Shown here: piece by piece, positions 1 to 9,972 of the stretch
Layout: each line of letters opens with the position of its first letter
How positions within the stretch are numbered: position 1 is the stretch's first letter
Source of the DNA: Corythucha ciliata
Taxonomy: Eukaryota; Arthropoda; Insecta; Hemiptera; Tingidae
Direction: 5' to 3'
NCBI GenBank assembly: GCA_038030265.1
Contig: CM075939.1
Coordinates: 52,247,253-52,311,252, forward strand
Length of the DNA: 64,000 nucleotides
The notes under the pieces: generated by a model
Seen by the model: the letters and a program-made list of their open reading frames with translations, nothing else
What the model was told of the DNA's origin: nothing
The model's database searches: none
Position numbers and translations under genes: made by a program

Positions 1-579
1 TTGTATAGCTACGAATTAACAGTTTTCCAACTTTTAGCCGCGTATTTCCCAAAAAACCCGCAAATTATTGCGCTTCCTATATATATTATAATTTTAGTAT
101 TTTCTCTGTGAATCTGTGACTAGCCACGTTCGCGAAGTTCGAAGTTGCTTTGCTTCCAGATACCACGGATTGGGGTATTACTTATGTTCCCGTAAGGGCA
201 AAAAAGTATGGAGTTCGAGAAAAAAAAAAAAAAAAAAAAATCGATTCCCTAGCTTGAGATTCGTGATCACCAACCTCTGAAAAGGTAGGAAAAAGTGGTA
301 TTTATGACGGCGGTCTTTCTGTTGCTTTTTCTTTTCCCTAATTTTAGCGTCAAATGCGAGGGATTTCTCTCAATTTTAGCCGCGTAAGGGCCTGTTGAAA
401 CAGAGCTCAGCTATGCATTTTTCCAGGATCAGAGCCCACAAATCTCGACAGGCTAATACTCTGGGTTCGAGTAAAATTGTCCAAATCTGACGGCAAGGCG
501 AAAAGTTTTCATTTTCTGCACTGACAACCTCTTAGGGGTGTTTTGAACGGGTGCGGGAAAAATGGCCCTAGAAATCGTC
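1..579. repeat. Decayed family B repeat copies and poly(A) tract
   Basis: No gene is recognised. Copies of the ~30-bp family B monomer appear in reverse orientation (TTTTAGCCGCGTA near 34 and CTCAATTTTAGCCGCG near 368), separated by unrelated sequence and an A-run near 221-240. The stretch ends at the 8-bp target duplication of the hAT-like element. Confidence 0.5.
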
Positions 580-594
580 CACTTTAGTAGTGAT

Positions 595-736
595 GCACGA
601 GACCGAGACGAGACTTGAGTGGTATCGGTCTCGGTCTCGCTCATGAGGGGATGGTCTCGGTCTCGGTCTCGATCATGAAAAGTCGGTCTCGTCTCGGTCT
701 CGGTCTCGAAAGTCTCGGTCTCGTCTCGAAAAGTTA
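595..736. repeat. Subterminal GGTCTCG array, left end of hAT-like element
   Basis: Degenerate tandem copies of GGTCTCGGTCTCG, interrupted by short spacers such as GATCATGAAAAG. Its partner lies at 4398-4562. Arrays of short motifs just inside the ends are common in hAT elements, where they serve as transposase-binding sites. That role is inferred here. Confidence 0.75.
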
Positions 737-739
737 AAG

Positions 740-1740
740 GCGCGAATTCGAAGTATGTGTGATATTAGTGACGATTGATCCTATTCTCGCCTCAATGATT
801 ACAGATGACGACGATAGATGAATTTATACTTTGCTTTACTTCCTTGGTGGCTCGTGGCACGAAGGGAGATAAGTGATACATTGATTAATGACCAAATAGC
901 TTTGTAATTGCCTCAAAATAGAATCGTGCCTTCAAAGCAATCGTCACACTGAGAACGTGAAAGCGGAACAGTTGAGAATTCAACGAGTCAACTCAAAATC
1001 TCGCCCATGCCAGCTCATTTAGTTCAAGCAAGAGACTTCCCTTCTCAGACACGACGAGGCAGAGGTGCACAATCCCCCCTCATACATCAGACCCTCCTTC
1101 TCATGCTTCAACTGGCAATGTTAGTTAAAAAAAAAAAAATAAATAAAAAAAATAGCGGGTCGAGTATGATGATAGCGGCCCAGGGAAGTTTCAAACGCAA
1201 AATTATGGTTCCCTTGCACTAAGCAGCCTGGCCGCGGCAGCCAGTTGGCTGCTGTGCAGTTGGGCTTGTTCCAGTGGCTGCCCAGCCTGAAAATCTTTGC
1301 TGCCTAGTGCGCGGGTACCCATAGGTTGCAATGTATTTCACCGGCCCCTCGGGAACCCTAACCCTTTTTTTTATTACGATGCGTAGGCATAAAGGAGCTT
1401 TTAACGAACGAGGCACGATGTTTGTGACACGAGATGAAGTCCAGTGCCATCATCGGTAGAGTTTATAGTGCGACTATACGCCTCAGGATCGTACGCTTTT
1501 TTTTACCTTCGATCGTACAAAGCCTTTTAAAGCCAATTAGGTTCATAATTATTTAATTTAACGGTTCCGTAAAGTCTCCCATTTGCCACACAACTTCATT
1601 TCAGAGAAATAAAAAAGAAGAAACAAAAGAAGCGCGTAAGATGAAAGCGGGCTTCCCTGCCTCAATTCTTCTACCAACTCACCAACATAATCAACTGACT
1701 TTGACCTTTTTGGGATATAATTTCCACGGTTCCACTCACC
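740..1740. other. Internal sequence of the hAT-like element, no gene seen
   Basis: About 1 kb of unremarkable sequence with short A and T runs. The open frames are short and resemble no transposase. Nothing else is recognised. Confidence 0.4.
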
Positions 1741-1749
1741 CTTCACCCA

Positions 1750-1854
1750 TCGTGCTTAAAGACCTACTTTACACACGCCGTGCGGTAAAGAGTGAACTCT
1801 TTTACCGTGAGCTCTTTACCGCACGGCGTGTGTACAGTAGGTCTTTACGCACGA
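1750..1854. repeat. Long near-perfect hairpin (about 43-bp arms)
   Basis: The arm at 1750-1792 is complementary to 1812-1854 with only about two mismatches, around an ~19-nt spacer that itself contains a further CTCTTTTACCGTGAG echo. The arm core is ACACACGCCGTGCGGTAAAG. A related fragment (GCGGTGTGTACAGTA) recurs near 2016-2030. It could be a small foldback element or a palindrome created by local inverted duplication. Confidence 0.75.
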
Positions 1855-2140
1855 TAAACATCTGCTTAAACACTTCTTTAAGAATGATCTTAGGAACAGT
1901 AGATTATACGCCTAGGCAAGAAAGCGATTTTTTGGAGGCCGAGAGAAAAAATTGGACGGGCGAGGCGTAGCCAAGCCTGGCCTTTTCTCGAGACCCCAAA
2001 ATCACTTTTTTGACGCGGTGTGTACAGTATTTTTTTATCAAAACATGGGCTGATTTTCTAGGCCACGGCGATAAAGTGAGTGTTTTATCCCCTAGGCTCT
2101 AAAATAATCAGCTGTATAAAAAAAAAATAGTATCTTACAT

Positions 2141-2425
2141 ATAACGAGACACGTAAGTGCCATTTTACTTGCGAGTACTTTCTTTAGCTGGCGAGGCAAA
2201 GTCGAGTCGGCTAAATGAGTACGAGCAAGTGAATTGAGTTATGCACGATATTTTTCGTGCGACAGGTGAAATAATAGTATATTTCACAACAAGTGAAGGA
2301 AATGAAGTTTTACCTGCGAGTTGTGTTTGGCTCACGAGGAGGGGCCGAGTGAGCTAAAAACAACGAGCAGAGTGAAAGCTTCTTCCTCACGAGTTGTGGA
2401 TATTATTTTTCGCACGACCAACAGG
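2141..2425. repeat. Imperfect palindromic repeat (GAGTTGTG/CACAACAAGTGAAGG type)
   Basis: Several short complementary blocks alternate here, such as TATTTCACAACAAGTG against CACGAGTTGTGGATATT and CACTCGGCCCC-like against GAGGGGCCGAGTG. A similar arrangement occurs at 27545-27700. The region probably derives from a foldback or MITE family. No coding potential was seen. Confidence 0.45.
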
Positions 2426-2713
2426 TTTAATTGTCTTTCCTGCAAGTGTTCGGAGGCAAGGGTACTCTAATTGAATACAGAACTTTTTTTCACTTTCCTT
2501 CACTAGTGATTGAAAACCTTCCTGTTTCCTTCGCTTGCGAGGGAAAATGTGAAATTATTGGCATTCTGCCTTACTTTCCTTCGCTAGTGAGTGAAAAAAA
2601 ATACTTTTTTCACCTAGCTCATCTTTTCAAGTAACAATCAACTTCCCTGTTGAGGTACCTGGAAGGGGAAGTATCACTTCCCTCCCTGATCGTGCGAAAA
2701 CCATCAAATATAA

Positions 2714-3063
2714 TTAATGTTATATTTTTAGGGTTTTGGCTTTTTTCTTCTTCTACTTCTTCGTTTCCTGAGCTTTCGCCTTCTTGTGCTGAAGGCATCG
2801 TCAGAGAACTTTTTTGGGTTTTTTATTTTAAATCATAGTCATGTGACAAATGGAGGGGTGTCAATTTCTTCTTCTTGATTAGAAAATTTGTTGTTGATGG
2901 CAACTGAGAATGTCTTCTGGTTATCTTCTTTTCAAGTTTGCAATCAGTGGCCTCCAGGCATGTGGTACATGAATTCCTTCATCTCTGTTGAAGTTTTCTT
3001 TTTTCTTTATTTCGATGGGTTCTCGAATTTTTCGTTCCTTCCACGAACTTTCAATTGCCAGTA
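2714..3063 (-). repeat. Inverted copy of Penelope-like 3' end, left arm
   Basis: This segment is the reverse complement of 3753-4103, with only a handful of differences over about 350 bp. It contains the end of the endonuclease frame and the untranslated tail in reverse. The near-identity suggests both arms arose in one insertion event. Confidence 0.9.
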
Positions 3064-3112
3064 ATTTTTATTAATTGAATATAAAGTATATTCAAATGTC
3101 ATTATCTTCCGC

Positions 3113-3472
3113 TTGATTAGAAAATTCGACGATTTCAAGGCAAAGCGCGCGAACAACCTAGCAAGACTCACCTTCCTGAAACGATGTCGCGATCAGAAAA
3201 TCATTCCAGACTGCGTAAAAATCAGATATCACAAAACAAACGAAAAAACAAAAGAAATACTAAACAAAACAAGCCTTCTACTTCTTCAACAAGAAATTCG
3301 AGCTTGCCGTCAAGAACTAGATATACTTGGGAATAATATTCTGGAGCTATACTTCTTGCTCACTGAAAAATTAGCGCCATCAGACTGGGATAGCGTAGGC
3401 CGCTTCACATCGTTAAATGAAGAAAATACTTTTCACTCAAGAAATGAGTCGAAGGGACTTCAAACAAAATAG
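3113..3472 (+). pseudogene. Penelope-like element N-terminal protein fragment
   Basis: An open frame of about 119 codons ends at 3472; its first codon is TTG, so the real start is unknown. It is rich in K, R, E and L and looks helical. A segment with KRCRDQKIIPDCVK, followed further on by SDWDSVGRFTSLNEE, resembles the region upstream of the reverse transcriptase in Penelope-like elements. It lies directly after the inverted 3' copy and just before the endonuclease remnant, so the reverse transcriptase that should separate them has been deleted. The assignment rests mainly on the neighbouring GIY-YIG domain and on general resemblance. Confidence 0.55.
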
Positions 3473-3483
3473 CAAGAATCCTC

Positions 3484-3894
3484 AACAAGTACAAAATCAG
3501 ATCAACGTTCAAACCACCAAGAAAAATAAATCGCTTCCTCAGAAATGTCAAAGATGAAAGAAAACTCGAAAACCCAGGTGTCTACGAAATACCTTGCAGC
3601 TGTAACAAATCTTACATTGGTGATTCGAAACGTCAAAACAAGAATGAAAGAACACATGTCAGCCGTAAAACACTGCAATATTGAAAAATCAGCAATAGCT
3701 GAACACATGTACAGCGGACAATCACACGTCATCAAATTTGAAGATACCAAAATACTGGCAATTGAAAGTTCGTGGAAGAAACGAAAAATTCGAGAACCCA
3801 TCGAAATAAAGAAAAAAGAAAACTTCAACAGAGATGAAGGAATTCATGTACCACATGCCTGGAGGCCACTGATTGCAAACTTGAAAAGAAGATA
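3484..3894 (+). pseudogene. Penelope-like GIY-YIG endonuclease, frameshifted
   Basis: The frame starting near 3484 reads FKPPRKINRFLRN and then GVYEIPCSCNKSYIG at about 3577-3621, the two halves of the GIY-YIG nuclease signature. This frame closes at a TGA near 3680. Homology continues in another frame with RMKEHMSAVKHCNIEKSAIA, followed by an EH pair, and ends at a stop at 3892-3894. The frame change falls around 3620-3640. In Penelope-like elements this domain nicks target DNA and lies C-terminal to the reverse transcriptase. Here the catalytic segment is split, so no functional nuclease is expected. Confidence 0.75.
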
Positions 3895-4103
3895 ACCAGA
3901 AGACATTCTCAGTTGCCATCAACAACAAATTTTCTAATCAAGAAGAAGAAATTGACACCCCTCCATTTGTCACATGTCTATGATTTAAAAAAAAAAACCC
4001 AAGAAAGTTCTCTGACGATGCCTTCAGCACAAGAAGGCGAAAGCTCAGGAAACGAAGAAGTAGAAGAAGAAAAAAGCCAAAGCCCTAAAAATATAACATT
4101 AAT
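3753..4103 (+). repeat. Penelope-like 3' end, right arm of inverted repeat
   Basis: This is the direct-orientation partner of 2714-3063. It covers the end of the endonuclease frame and the untranslated tail. It is followed by an A/T-rich tail (TAATAATATTAATAAC) up to the 13-bp duplication. Confidence 0.9.
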
Positions 4104-4397
4104 CAAGTTGTATGACTTAAAAACTAATAATATTAATAACATCAAATATAATTCCTGAAAGAAGAAGAAATGTGCGTGATTCCTATGATAATTTTACAAA
4201 AAGTAAATTTTTTCCCATTATTTTATGTCATTTTGTGCGTTAGGGTGGGGGGGTATAGGTCCACCCCTTGGGTCAACCACAGCCCGGAGGAGGAGGCCCA
4301 TAACACAATAGCCGTCTCGGCATGAAACAAGGTCATTTCATTGTTAAAATGTTCTGTATTCATAAATGAGCCATCATTTCTTCATTCTTTTAATTAC

Positions 4398-4562
4398 GAG
4401 ACCGAGACCAATCTCGGTCTCGTCTCGAAAATAGTGGTCTCGTCTCGGTCTCGTCTCGAAAATAGTGGTCTCGTCTCGGTCTCGGTCTCGTCTCGAAAAT
4501 AGTGGTCTCGTCTCGGTCTCGCTCCAGAAATGATAGTCTCGTCTCGGTCTCGGTCTCGACGT
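4398..4562. repeat. Subterminal GAGACC array, right end of hAT-like element
   Basis: Four or five degenerate units of roughly 40 bp with TCTCGTCTCGGTCTCG cores separated by AAAATAGTGG. It mirrors the left array at 595-736. Confidence 0.75.
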
Positions 4563-4586
4563 TCGACGTGCATCACTACACTTTAG

Positions 4587-5640
4587 GCCTTCTTGGTGGT
4601 TTTACAAAAAATGCCACAAAAACTGCTACGAGCTATTCTACTGGTCGGATGGTGCGAAAATCCCAATTTTTCCATATTTAAGCGTTTCTAGGGTGGGGGG
4701 GGGGACATGCAGAGCGATCCGCCCGTCTCGCCATACAACATTAGTACGCTACTGTGTGAATTAAGGCGACGAAAAGTATGCGATCCAGGAGTATGGCATC
4801 GAAGTTCTTCATGGATTTTCACCGTAAAACGGACAATTCAGGCCCAAAAACTGTTTTCAGGAAAGCGGTGGGACGTGTCTCAAATTTGGTGGGCCATAAA
4901 ATGAAATTGATATTTCAACATCCCAAATGTCTCCTAAAAATGCGGGATTATCTCATAAGCAAGGGGACATTTTATTCACTTTAAGTCGCGTTTTTGCAAA
5001 AATGTGCCACATATTGTAGCGTTCTCAAACTTTACACATTCGGATTATCGCCAGATTCATTTTGGATATAAGTGTGTATATGTTTTTATTCCTTCCAGAA
5101 GATGGAAGTAAAACGTTTGTTTAGCTCTTTAACGCATTGTGGCCACCAGAGTTAACCACTTACAAACGTCGATGTTAAAAAAAGAAGAGGAATGGCTCGA
5201 AGAATAGGGAATAGGTCCCCCCTCAAAAACCTTCAGTACTTCCACACATCGCCTGAACTTTCTGCAAATAACTGTCGCTGTCGGCAATTTAGGTCTGAGC
5301 CACATATAGGTTAGCAGTTAGCACGGCTTTTGTACAAAAAAAAAAAAAGAAAAAAAAAGAAAGTCAATTTGCTTAAAAAGAGAAAAAACGCGAATATCTC
5401 AAAAATGAAGCATTTCCGGATAATTATGTGTCAAAATGACTTAAATGTGGCACGGTGACTACAACAACACTGAAACACGCTTTATAAGAATATGAGGTCT
5501 CTTTCCTCAGTTTTCCGGAGTGAAACCCCAGAAAACTGTACCACAAAATGAACCCCAACAAAACTGCCGGATCGGTCAATAGAATTGAACAAATCAAATC
5601 ACTCCCCCAAATAATACAAAATTGATATTTTTACTTTCAG
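4587..5640. other. No gene seen
   Basis: Non-coding sequence with short A-runs near 5336-5360 and G-runs. A segment around 4775-4835 resembles 60505-60560 (a CATCGAAGTTCTTC-type core), suggesting an old dispersed repeat. Nothing else is supported. Confidence 0.4.
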
Positions 5641-5780
5641 TCCAGGGGGCCTATTCTGAGTTGTCGGGATAAAATCCCGCAAGCGGGATCCAAGAACGCT
5701 GAATAAGAAATAACATTATCCCCTCATAGCAACCGCACTTGCGGCATTTCTTCCCGACAACTCAGAATAGGCCCCCTGGA
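5641..5780. mobile_element. 140-bp palindromic MITE
   Basis: The first 29 bases (5641-5669, starting TCCAGGGGGCCTATTCTGAG) are perfectly inverted at 5752-5780. The short centre contains a second hairpin (ATCCCGCAAGCGGGAT). It is too small to code for anything. No clear target duplication is visible, so the superfamily is not assigned. Confidence 0.8.
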
Positions 5781-5885
5781 AGCGGAAAGTTTTGTGAGGA
5801 AAAAACTCTGGGTTGATAACTGATTTTAATGTTTTCAGGTGTGCTGAATCCGATTTTCAACTTTGCCCAACTTGATCCAACATCA
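5781..5885 (+). repeat. Dispersed repeat, left copy of an inverted pair
   Basis: It contains TTTTCAGGTGTGCTGAATCC and CAACTTTGCCC, which are matched in reverse at 9340-9450. The pair brackets the DUF4806-like gene. Weaker traces of the same family occur at 6258-6280 and 6415-6435. Confidence 0.65.
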
Positions 5886-6500
5886 GCCCCCCCCCCCCGC
5901 CAGACCCCCAATTATGACGAAAGTGCCTGTTGAAGTTGAGGAGACGTACCTAATTGCTCCGTTCATGGAGGTGACTATGTGAACTTAAGGTACGTGATTG
6001 GGTAAATCGGCCTTCAAAGAGAGCAGCTACATGGCCTCACTTCTACGTAGAAGCTGCTGTCCGTCAACACCTGTTACGCACCTTTCAGGTCCCAAGTGCT
6101 ACTTCACGAGTGTTATTATTTGTTGTTTTTAGCTGATCCTACTGCTTTCTTAAGAAAGAAGTTTGTTAGAAGGCTTTGTTAAGAATCTACTCTATACATC
6201 ACTAGCATTATGGTTATTACTAGCAGGGTGTTAATTTGCGGTAGTAAGAGTTTTGAGAATAAATTCGGATTCAGCATACCATTAAAAATGGAAACTTGAT
6301 CAAAAACAGCAAATAAGTGAAAAATTACGTTAAAAAGTGCTGATATGTGAGGGTTTTGTGTATCCTTGAATATTTCTTGATACTTTCCGTAGCATTAGGG
6401 GTTAGGAAATTTGATGTTCGGATTCAAATTTCATACCTTACAACGAGGAAAACTAATGTAAACTACGTCAATTGCGCCTCTGGATGCATACCACACCCCA
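5886..6500. other. No gene seen
   Basis: Non-coding sequence with a 13-nt C-run near 5887 and two short fragments of the 5781-5885 repeat family (ATTCGGATTCAGCATACC near 6262). No open frame of interest. Confidence 0.4.
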
Positions 6501-6504
6501 AGCA

Positions 6505-6800
6505 GCATGATAATATTTTCTGAACATTCAGAAAATATTCGAACATTCAGATAATATTTAGATTCTAAAAATAATATTTTAAGAATATTAATTTTTCATT
6601 CATCGTTAATATTCGTATCATAATATTGTTTAATATGAAAATAATATTTTTGAACGAATATTTTCAAACGAACCTGATTAAAATATTTTTGAAATACTCT
6701 TTTTTGGTTTATGCGGAAATATTTTCTGGTATAATATCGTAGAATATTATGTAAATATACTTTTATGAGTATTACCTAAATATTTTTCAAGATTATTTAA
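6505..6800. repeat. AATATT-rich degenerate array
   Basis: Dense degenerate copies of GAATATTTTNNAATATT. A similar block lies at 8810-9110, on the other side of the DUF4806-like gene. The two may be subterminal arrays of one mobile element. Confidence 0.6.
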
Positions 6801-7781
6801 TGCATATTTTTGCTAATTCCACAAAAAATGAACCATTCATTGGGGAGCTTGAACTTTTCGGAACGATAACATACAACCCCTGCGTTTGCAGAGTATGGCT
6901 GATTATAGTTATTTATGCACAGTTATAGTTAGTTATTTAGTTATAGTTATTTTCCACGAGCACAATACTTCTTTCCTTACGGGCCCCGTCTTTCTGGACA
7001 AGGTAGTAAAAAACCTAATTTGTGAAAAATGTTATTTGTATTGGTACCAAGCAAATCATTTTTGTTTAATGAGCGCTGTGAATTCTCGATTAAGAAGGGA
7101 CTTTATCAGAGAAGTATGAATCGTTCATTTATGAACGACAAGAATTACGTATCATATTTGACCACCCGGAACAAAAAAATATGCGGTAAGAAAGCTTGCA
7201 GAGGTTGAGAGATCAATTGGTGAACCGCTACCATTTTTATTACTTATTCACCCCACCACTCCTCAATAATATTATTCCAAAAATAACCTTCAAATTTTGG
7301 CCCCTTATGAATTAATTCTAAATAAGCAACTAAAAAATAAGTTTTTAGCCTACGCATAGGCGCTGGGCAAATCGCTCTTAACATAATTAACATAAAAAAT
7401 AAATAAATAAATAAAATAAATAAATGGAGGAGTGCTGAAGGGAGGGAAAGGGTTGAGAGAGGTCCCTCGTCCCATTCTCCCATTCCCAGATCCGTCCTTG
7501 AGCCTACGGTTCAACGTCTACCACATGCGGGCCGCGTTCAAAAGAACAAGGGGTGTTAGAGAAAGAAGGACTCGGGGGTGGCTGGTTGATTCGCTGACTG
7601 CCGTTTTTCAGCTTTGTTTCTCCCGTTTGTACCGCCCTTCCATCTTCTCCATTCTTCAAGCTGGCTTTTTCGCATTTCCCTTTCGTGAAGGGGTGTCAAA
7701 AGTTCTTCAGATCTTGTGGTTTTTCGTTTCCAGTAATTTTAGTCGACATCACGACTGAGTTCCTCGTCCAAGTTAGCGGAC
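6801..7781. promoter_or_regulatory. Upstream region of the DUF4806-like gene
   Basis: No recognisable protein is encoded. The part from about 7420 to 7781 is less AT-rich, ends directly at the proposed start codon and probably contains the promoter and 5' untranslated region. No TATA box could be assigned with confidence. The location is inferred from the position of the first exon. Confidence 0.3.
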
Positions 7782-8773
7782 ATGGGTAAGTACAATTTAA
7801 TTACAACTTGATTAAGCTAAGGAAGAAAAATGCATTTATAAGTATACTGGTTACACGACACCTCATTTTATTCGTAAGTAGTTTATTTGTTAACAGCATA
7901 TTGAGAGAACTCATTTAAAACTCAATAATAAGGCAAAAAATTAGACAGCCTCGTTAATTTCCTTGGTGTTGCGCGGGCAATATTGGGGTGAAACCGAGAA
8001 ATACGATTACTGAGAAATGCTCAAGACGTACTAAAATTCCCGTAATGTTCCTCTATTACCAGTATGCAATATTTATTCAAAAATCGCATCGTGTGATCCG
8101 GGTTTTATATAATATTCCACTCATGAAATGAATAGCAATTCTTGTCTACCTGGTATAATTTTAAAAAAACCATTCTGTTGTAGGATCAAACCTGGATTCG
8201 ACACAAAATCAACACACATGTCAACATCAAGGTACGTAGCTATAGAGTATAATTTTTGTGCGATGTAAGCTTTTTGAGTTAGCCTATTGTATTAACGTGT
8301 TCGATTTTTTTTTTTTTTTTTTTTTTTGGGCAGATTTCTTGCCAACGACATCCAACGAGGAGCAACTCACCACCTTGGAAGGGCTCCTCACAAATGATAC
8401 ATCTTTCGAGGTAAATAAAGTAATGATTTTCATCTTGTTCACTTGAACTTTCACACAAAAATCTCAAAGGTTTCAAGCTGTCAGTGCTTGGTGACGCAAA
8501 AACGGCCGGACCAATTTTTAAAGAAGTAATGGACCACGTGATCGCTATGTGGATAATTAGGAAAAACTTACAACTGGCGGGGTGTAAAGAGAAAAAGCCC
8601 TTCAAGCACTTGAATTTGGGTCGTGCTCTGAACGGTAAGAAAAACTTTCCTTCTGCCAATTGTTTTATTCATTTTCTAATGTTTTCTCTCTTACAGAGGT
8701 CACGCGCAGAGTTTGTGATCGACACAATATCGTGGATACAGAGATGGACTTGAGCCACGCCGGCTCAGAGTGA
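7782..8773 (+). CDS. DUF4806-like protein, five spliced exons
   Basis: Five exons join in frame: 7782-7785, 8184-8231, 8334-8410, 8478-8634 and 8697-8773. All four introns are GT-AG and the stop is TGA at 8771-8773. The product is 120 residues. After a short polar N-terminus come LPTTSNEEQLTTLEGLL (about residues 20-36), then DAKTAGPIFKEVMDHVIAMW and KEKKPFKHLNLGRAL. The pattern of an acidic, Leu-rich helix, a second helix and then a basic K/F-rich segment resembles DUF4806, a small domain of unknown function seen in many insect and other animal proteins, often in repeated or transposon-linked genes. No transposase or DNA-binding domain is visible. The first exon contributes only ATGG, so a different upstream start is possible. 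Exon phases fit exactly and the frame has no defects, which argues for a recently functional gene. Confidence 0.6.
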
Positions 8774-8809
8774 CTGGCCTTCTTTTATGGATTTTTCAAA
8801 AAAAAAAAT

Positions 8810-9110
8810 TGAATATTTTGACGAAAACCTTCATTGAAAATATACAACTAATATTCCAAAAGAATATTTTGCGAATACTTCGAAAAAATACTATTCAAAT
8901 ATTTCAGAAGAATATTTTGGGAATACTTTGAGAAAATATTTTTGAAACTTACTTAGGGAATATTTTGTAAATACTTGAAGAAAATATTTTTGAATATTAT
9001 TTCAAGAATATTTTGCGAATGATTTTCTCTGAATATTTTATAACCACCCAAAAAGCGGACATTCGAAATATTATTTGAATATTCGAAAATAATATTCTAA
9101 AAATATGTTT
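8810..9110. repeat. AATATT-rich degenerate array, right side
   Basis: Units of roughly 30 bp such as GAATATTTTGCGAATACTT recur with decay. It is the counterpart of 6505-6800 and directly follows the DUF4806-like gene. Confidence 0.6.
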
Positions 9111-9339
9111 TAAATGAACTTTGCTACTTGGGACTGAAAAAAGCTTCAAATCTGAGGTTTTTGCAGTTTTTTCGATTTATAGGCTGTAGCGTTTCTTGTT
9201 AGGGTTTGGGGGGTTGAAATTCCGATTAAGGACTTCTAAAAACATAATTATTGAAACCATGTTTTAAAAAAATATTACAAGCGAGCCCTGGCGAAAACTC
9301 CCCAAAAACACGATATTTAAAAATCCACTCAAATTTCTC

Positions 9340-9450
9340 AATGCCGGGGTTGTAACGTTGGGGCAAAGTTGATATTCGGATTCAGCACACCTGAAAACAT
9401 TAAAATTAGTCGTCAAACTTAGTCCCGGAGTTAAATTTCCGCTGCCTCTT
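9340..9450 (-). repeat. Dispersed repeat, right copy of an inverted pair
   Basis: It contains CGGATTCAGCACACCTGAAA and GGGGCAAAGTTG, the reverse complement of the copy at 5781-5885, diverged by roughly a fifth by eye. The two copies may be ends of a ~3.7-kb element carrying the DUF4806-like gene, or two independent insertions. Confidence 0.65.
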
Positions 9451-9970
9451 TTGGTAACCTGCTCATTTGGAAAAACATTAACGAGTACAGATTTTTCGCC
9501 CCCTCCCGCATACCACAAATGTCTATGCATGAGCATAGATGCTCAAACCTCATCTTTGTAATCAGACTGGTGATTTGTATAATAAATCAAAACCAATTTT
9601 CATAGCAGCATTGCTTCCAAAAATTTCAAGTTCGTGTTCTTGTAACACAGTAATAATATTCTGGAAATCATCACGTCAGTCATCCTCCTCTGTTTGTGGA
9701 GCTTTTATGGACTCTAATCATCGCGAGATATAACATAATTTACCTCCTCACACAAAGCAGTGTAAGCTCGTGCAAGTAATTAAAACGAAGAATTTGTTCA
9801 AAAAGCAACTTTTCTGTGTTTTGAAATTCTGCCACTAAGTGTGCGAGAAAGCAGCACCTGCCACACTCATGATAAGGGAGAAAATAGAACAATTAAAATA
9901 AATGTAATTCATTAAGATGTCAACACCCAACTGCTAGTATTTTGCCAGAACCTTGTGAAATGAATAAAAA
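9451..9970. other. No gene seen
   Basis: Non-coding sequence. A small perfect palindrome (CTATGCATGAGCATAG) lies near 9522-9537. Nothing else is supported. Confidence 0.4.
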
Positions 9971-9972
9971 GC

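Larger units (their letters stand above)
2703..4153 (+). mobile_element. Penelope-like retroelement, internally deleted, with inverted 3' copy
   Basis: An exact 13-bp duplication, ATCAAATATAATT, occurs at 2703-2715 and 4141-4153 and marks the insertion. The order inside is an inverted copy of the 3' end (2714-3063), an N-terminal protein fragment (3113-3472), the end of the RT region joined to a GIY-YIG endonuclease (about 3484-3894), then the 3' tail (3895-4140). Penelope-like elements typically carry an RT plus a C-terminal GIY-YIG nuclease and often insert with a partial copy in direct or inverted orientation, which fits. The RT core is absent and the endonuclease is frameshifted, so the copy is dead. 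It interrupts the hAT-like element and is therefore younger than that insertion. Confidence 0.8.
588..4578. mobile_element. hAT-like DNA transposon, non-autonomous, with a nested insertion
   Basis: The terminal inverted repeat TAGTGATGCACG (588-599) is exactly inverted at 4567-4578. It is flanked by an exact 8-bp duplication, CACTTTAG, at 580-587 and 4579-4586. An 8-bp target duplication with a T/CAG-type terminus is the signature of the hAT superfamily. Just inside both ends lie arrays of GAGACC/GGTCTC motifs in opposite orientation. No hAT transposase (RNase H-like fold with BED finger) is readable in any frame, so the copy looks non-autonomous. A Penelope-like element is nested at 2703-4153, and without it the element would be about 2.5 kb. 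The superfamily assignment is inferred from ends and duplication length only. Confidence 0.82.

Noticed and set aside
1641..1970. 109-codon open frame over the 1750-1854 hairpin
   Set aside because: The frame is created by a palindrome, has no domain and is not continued on either side.
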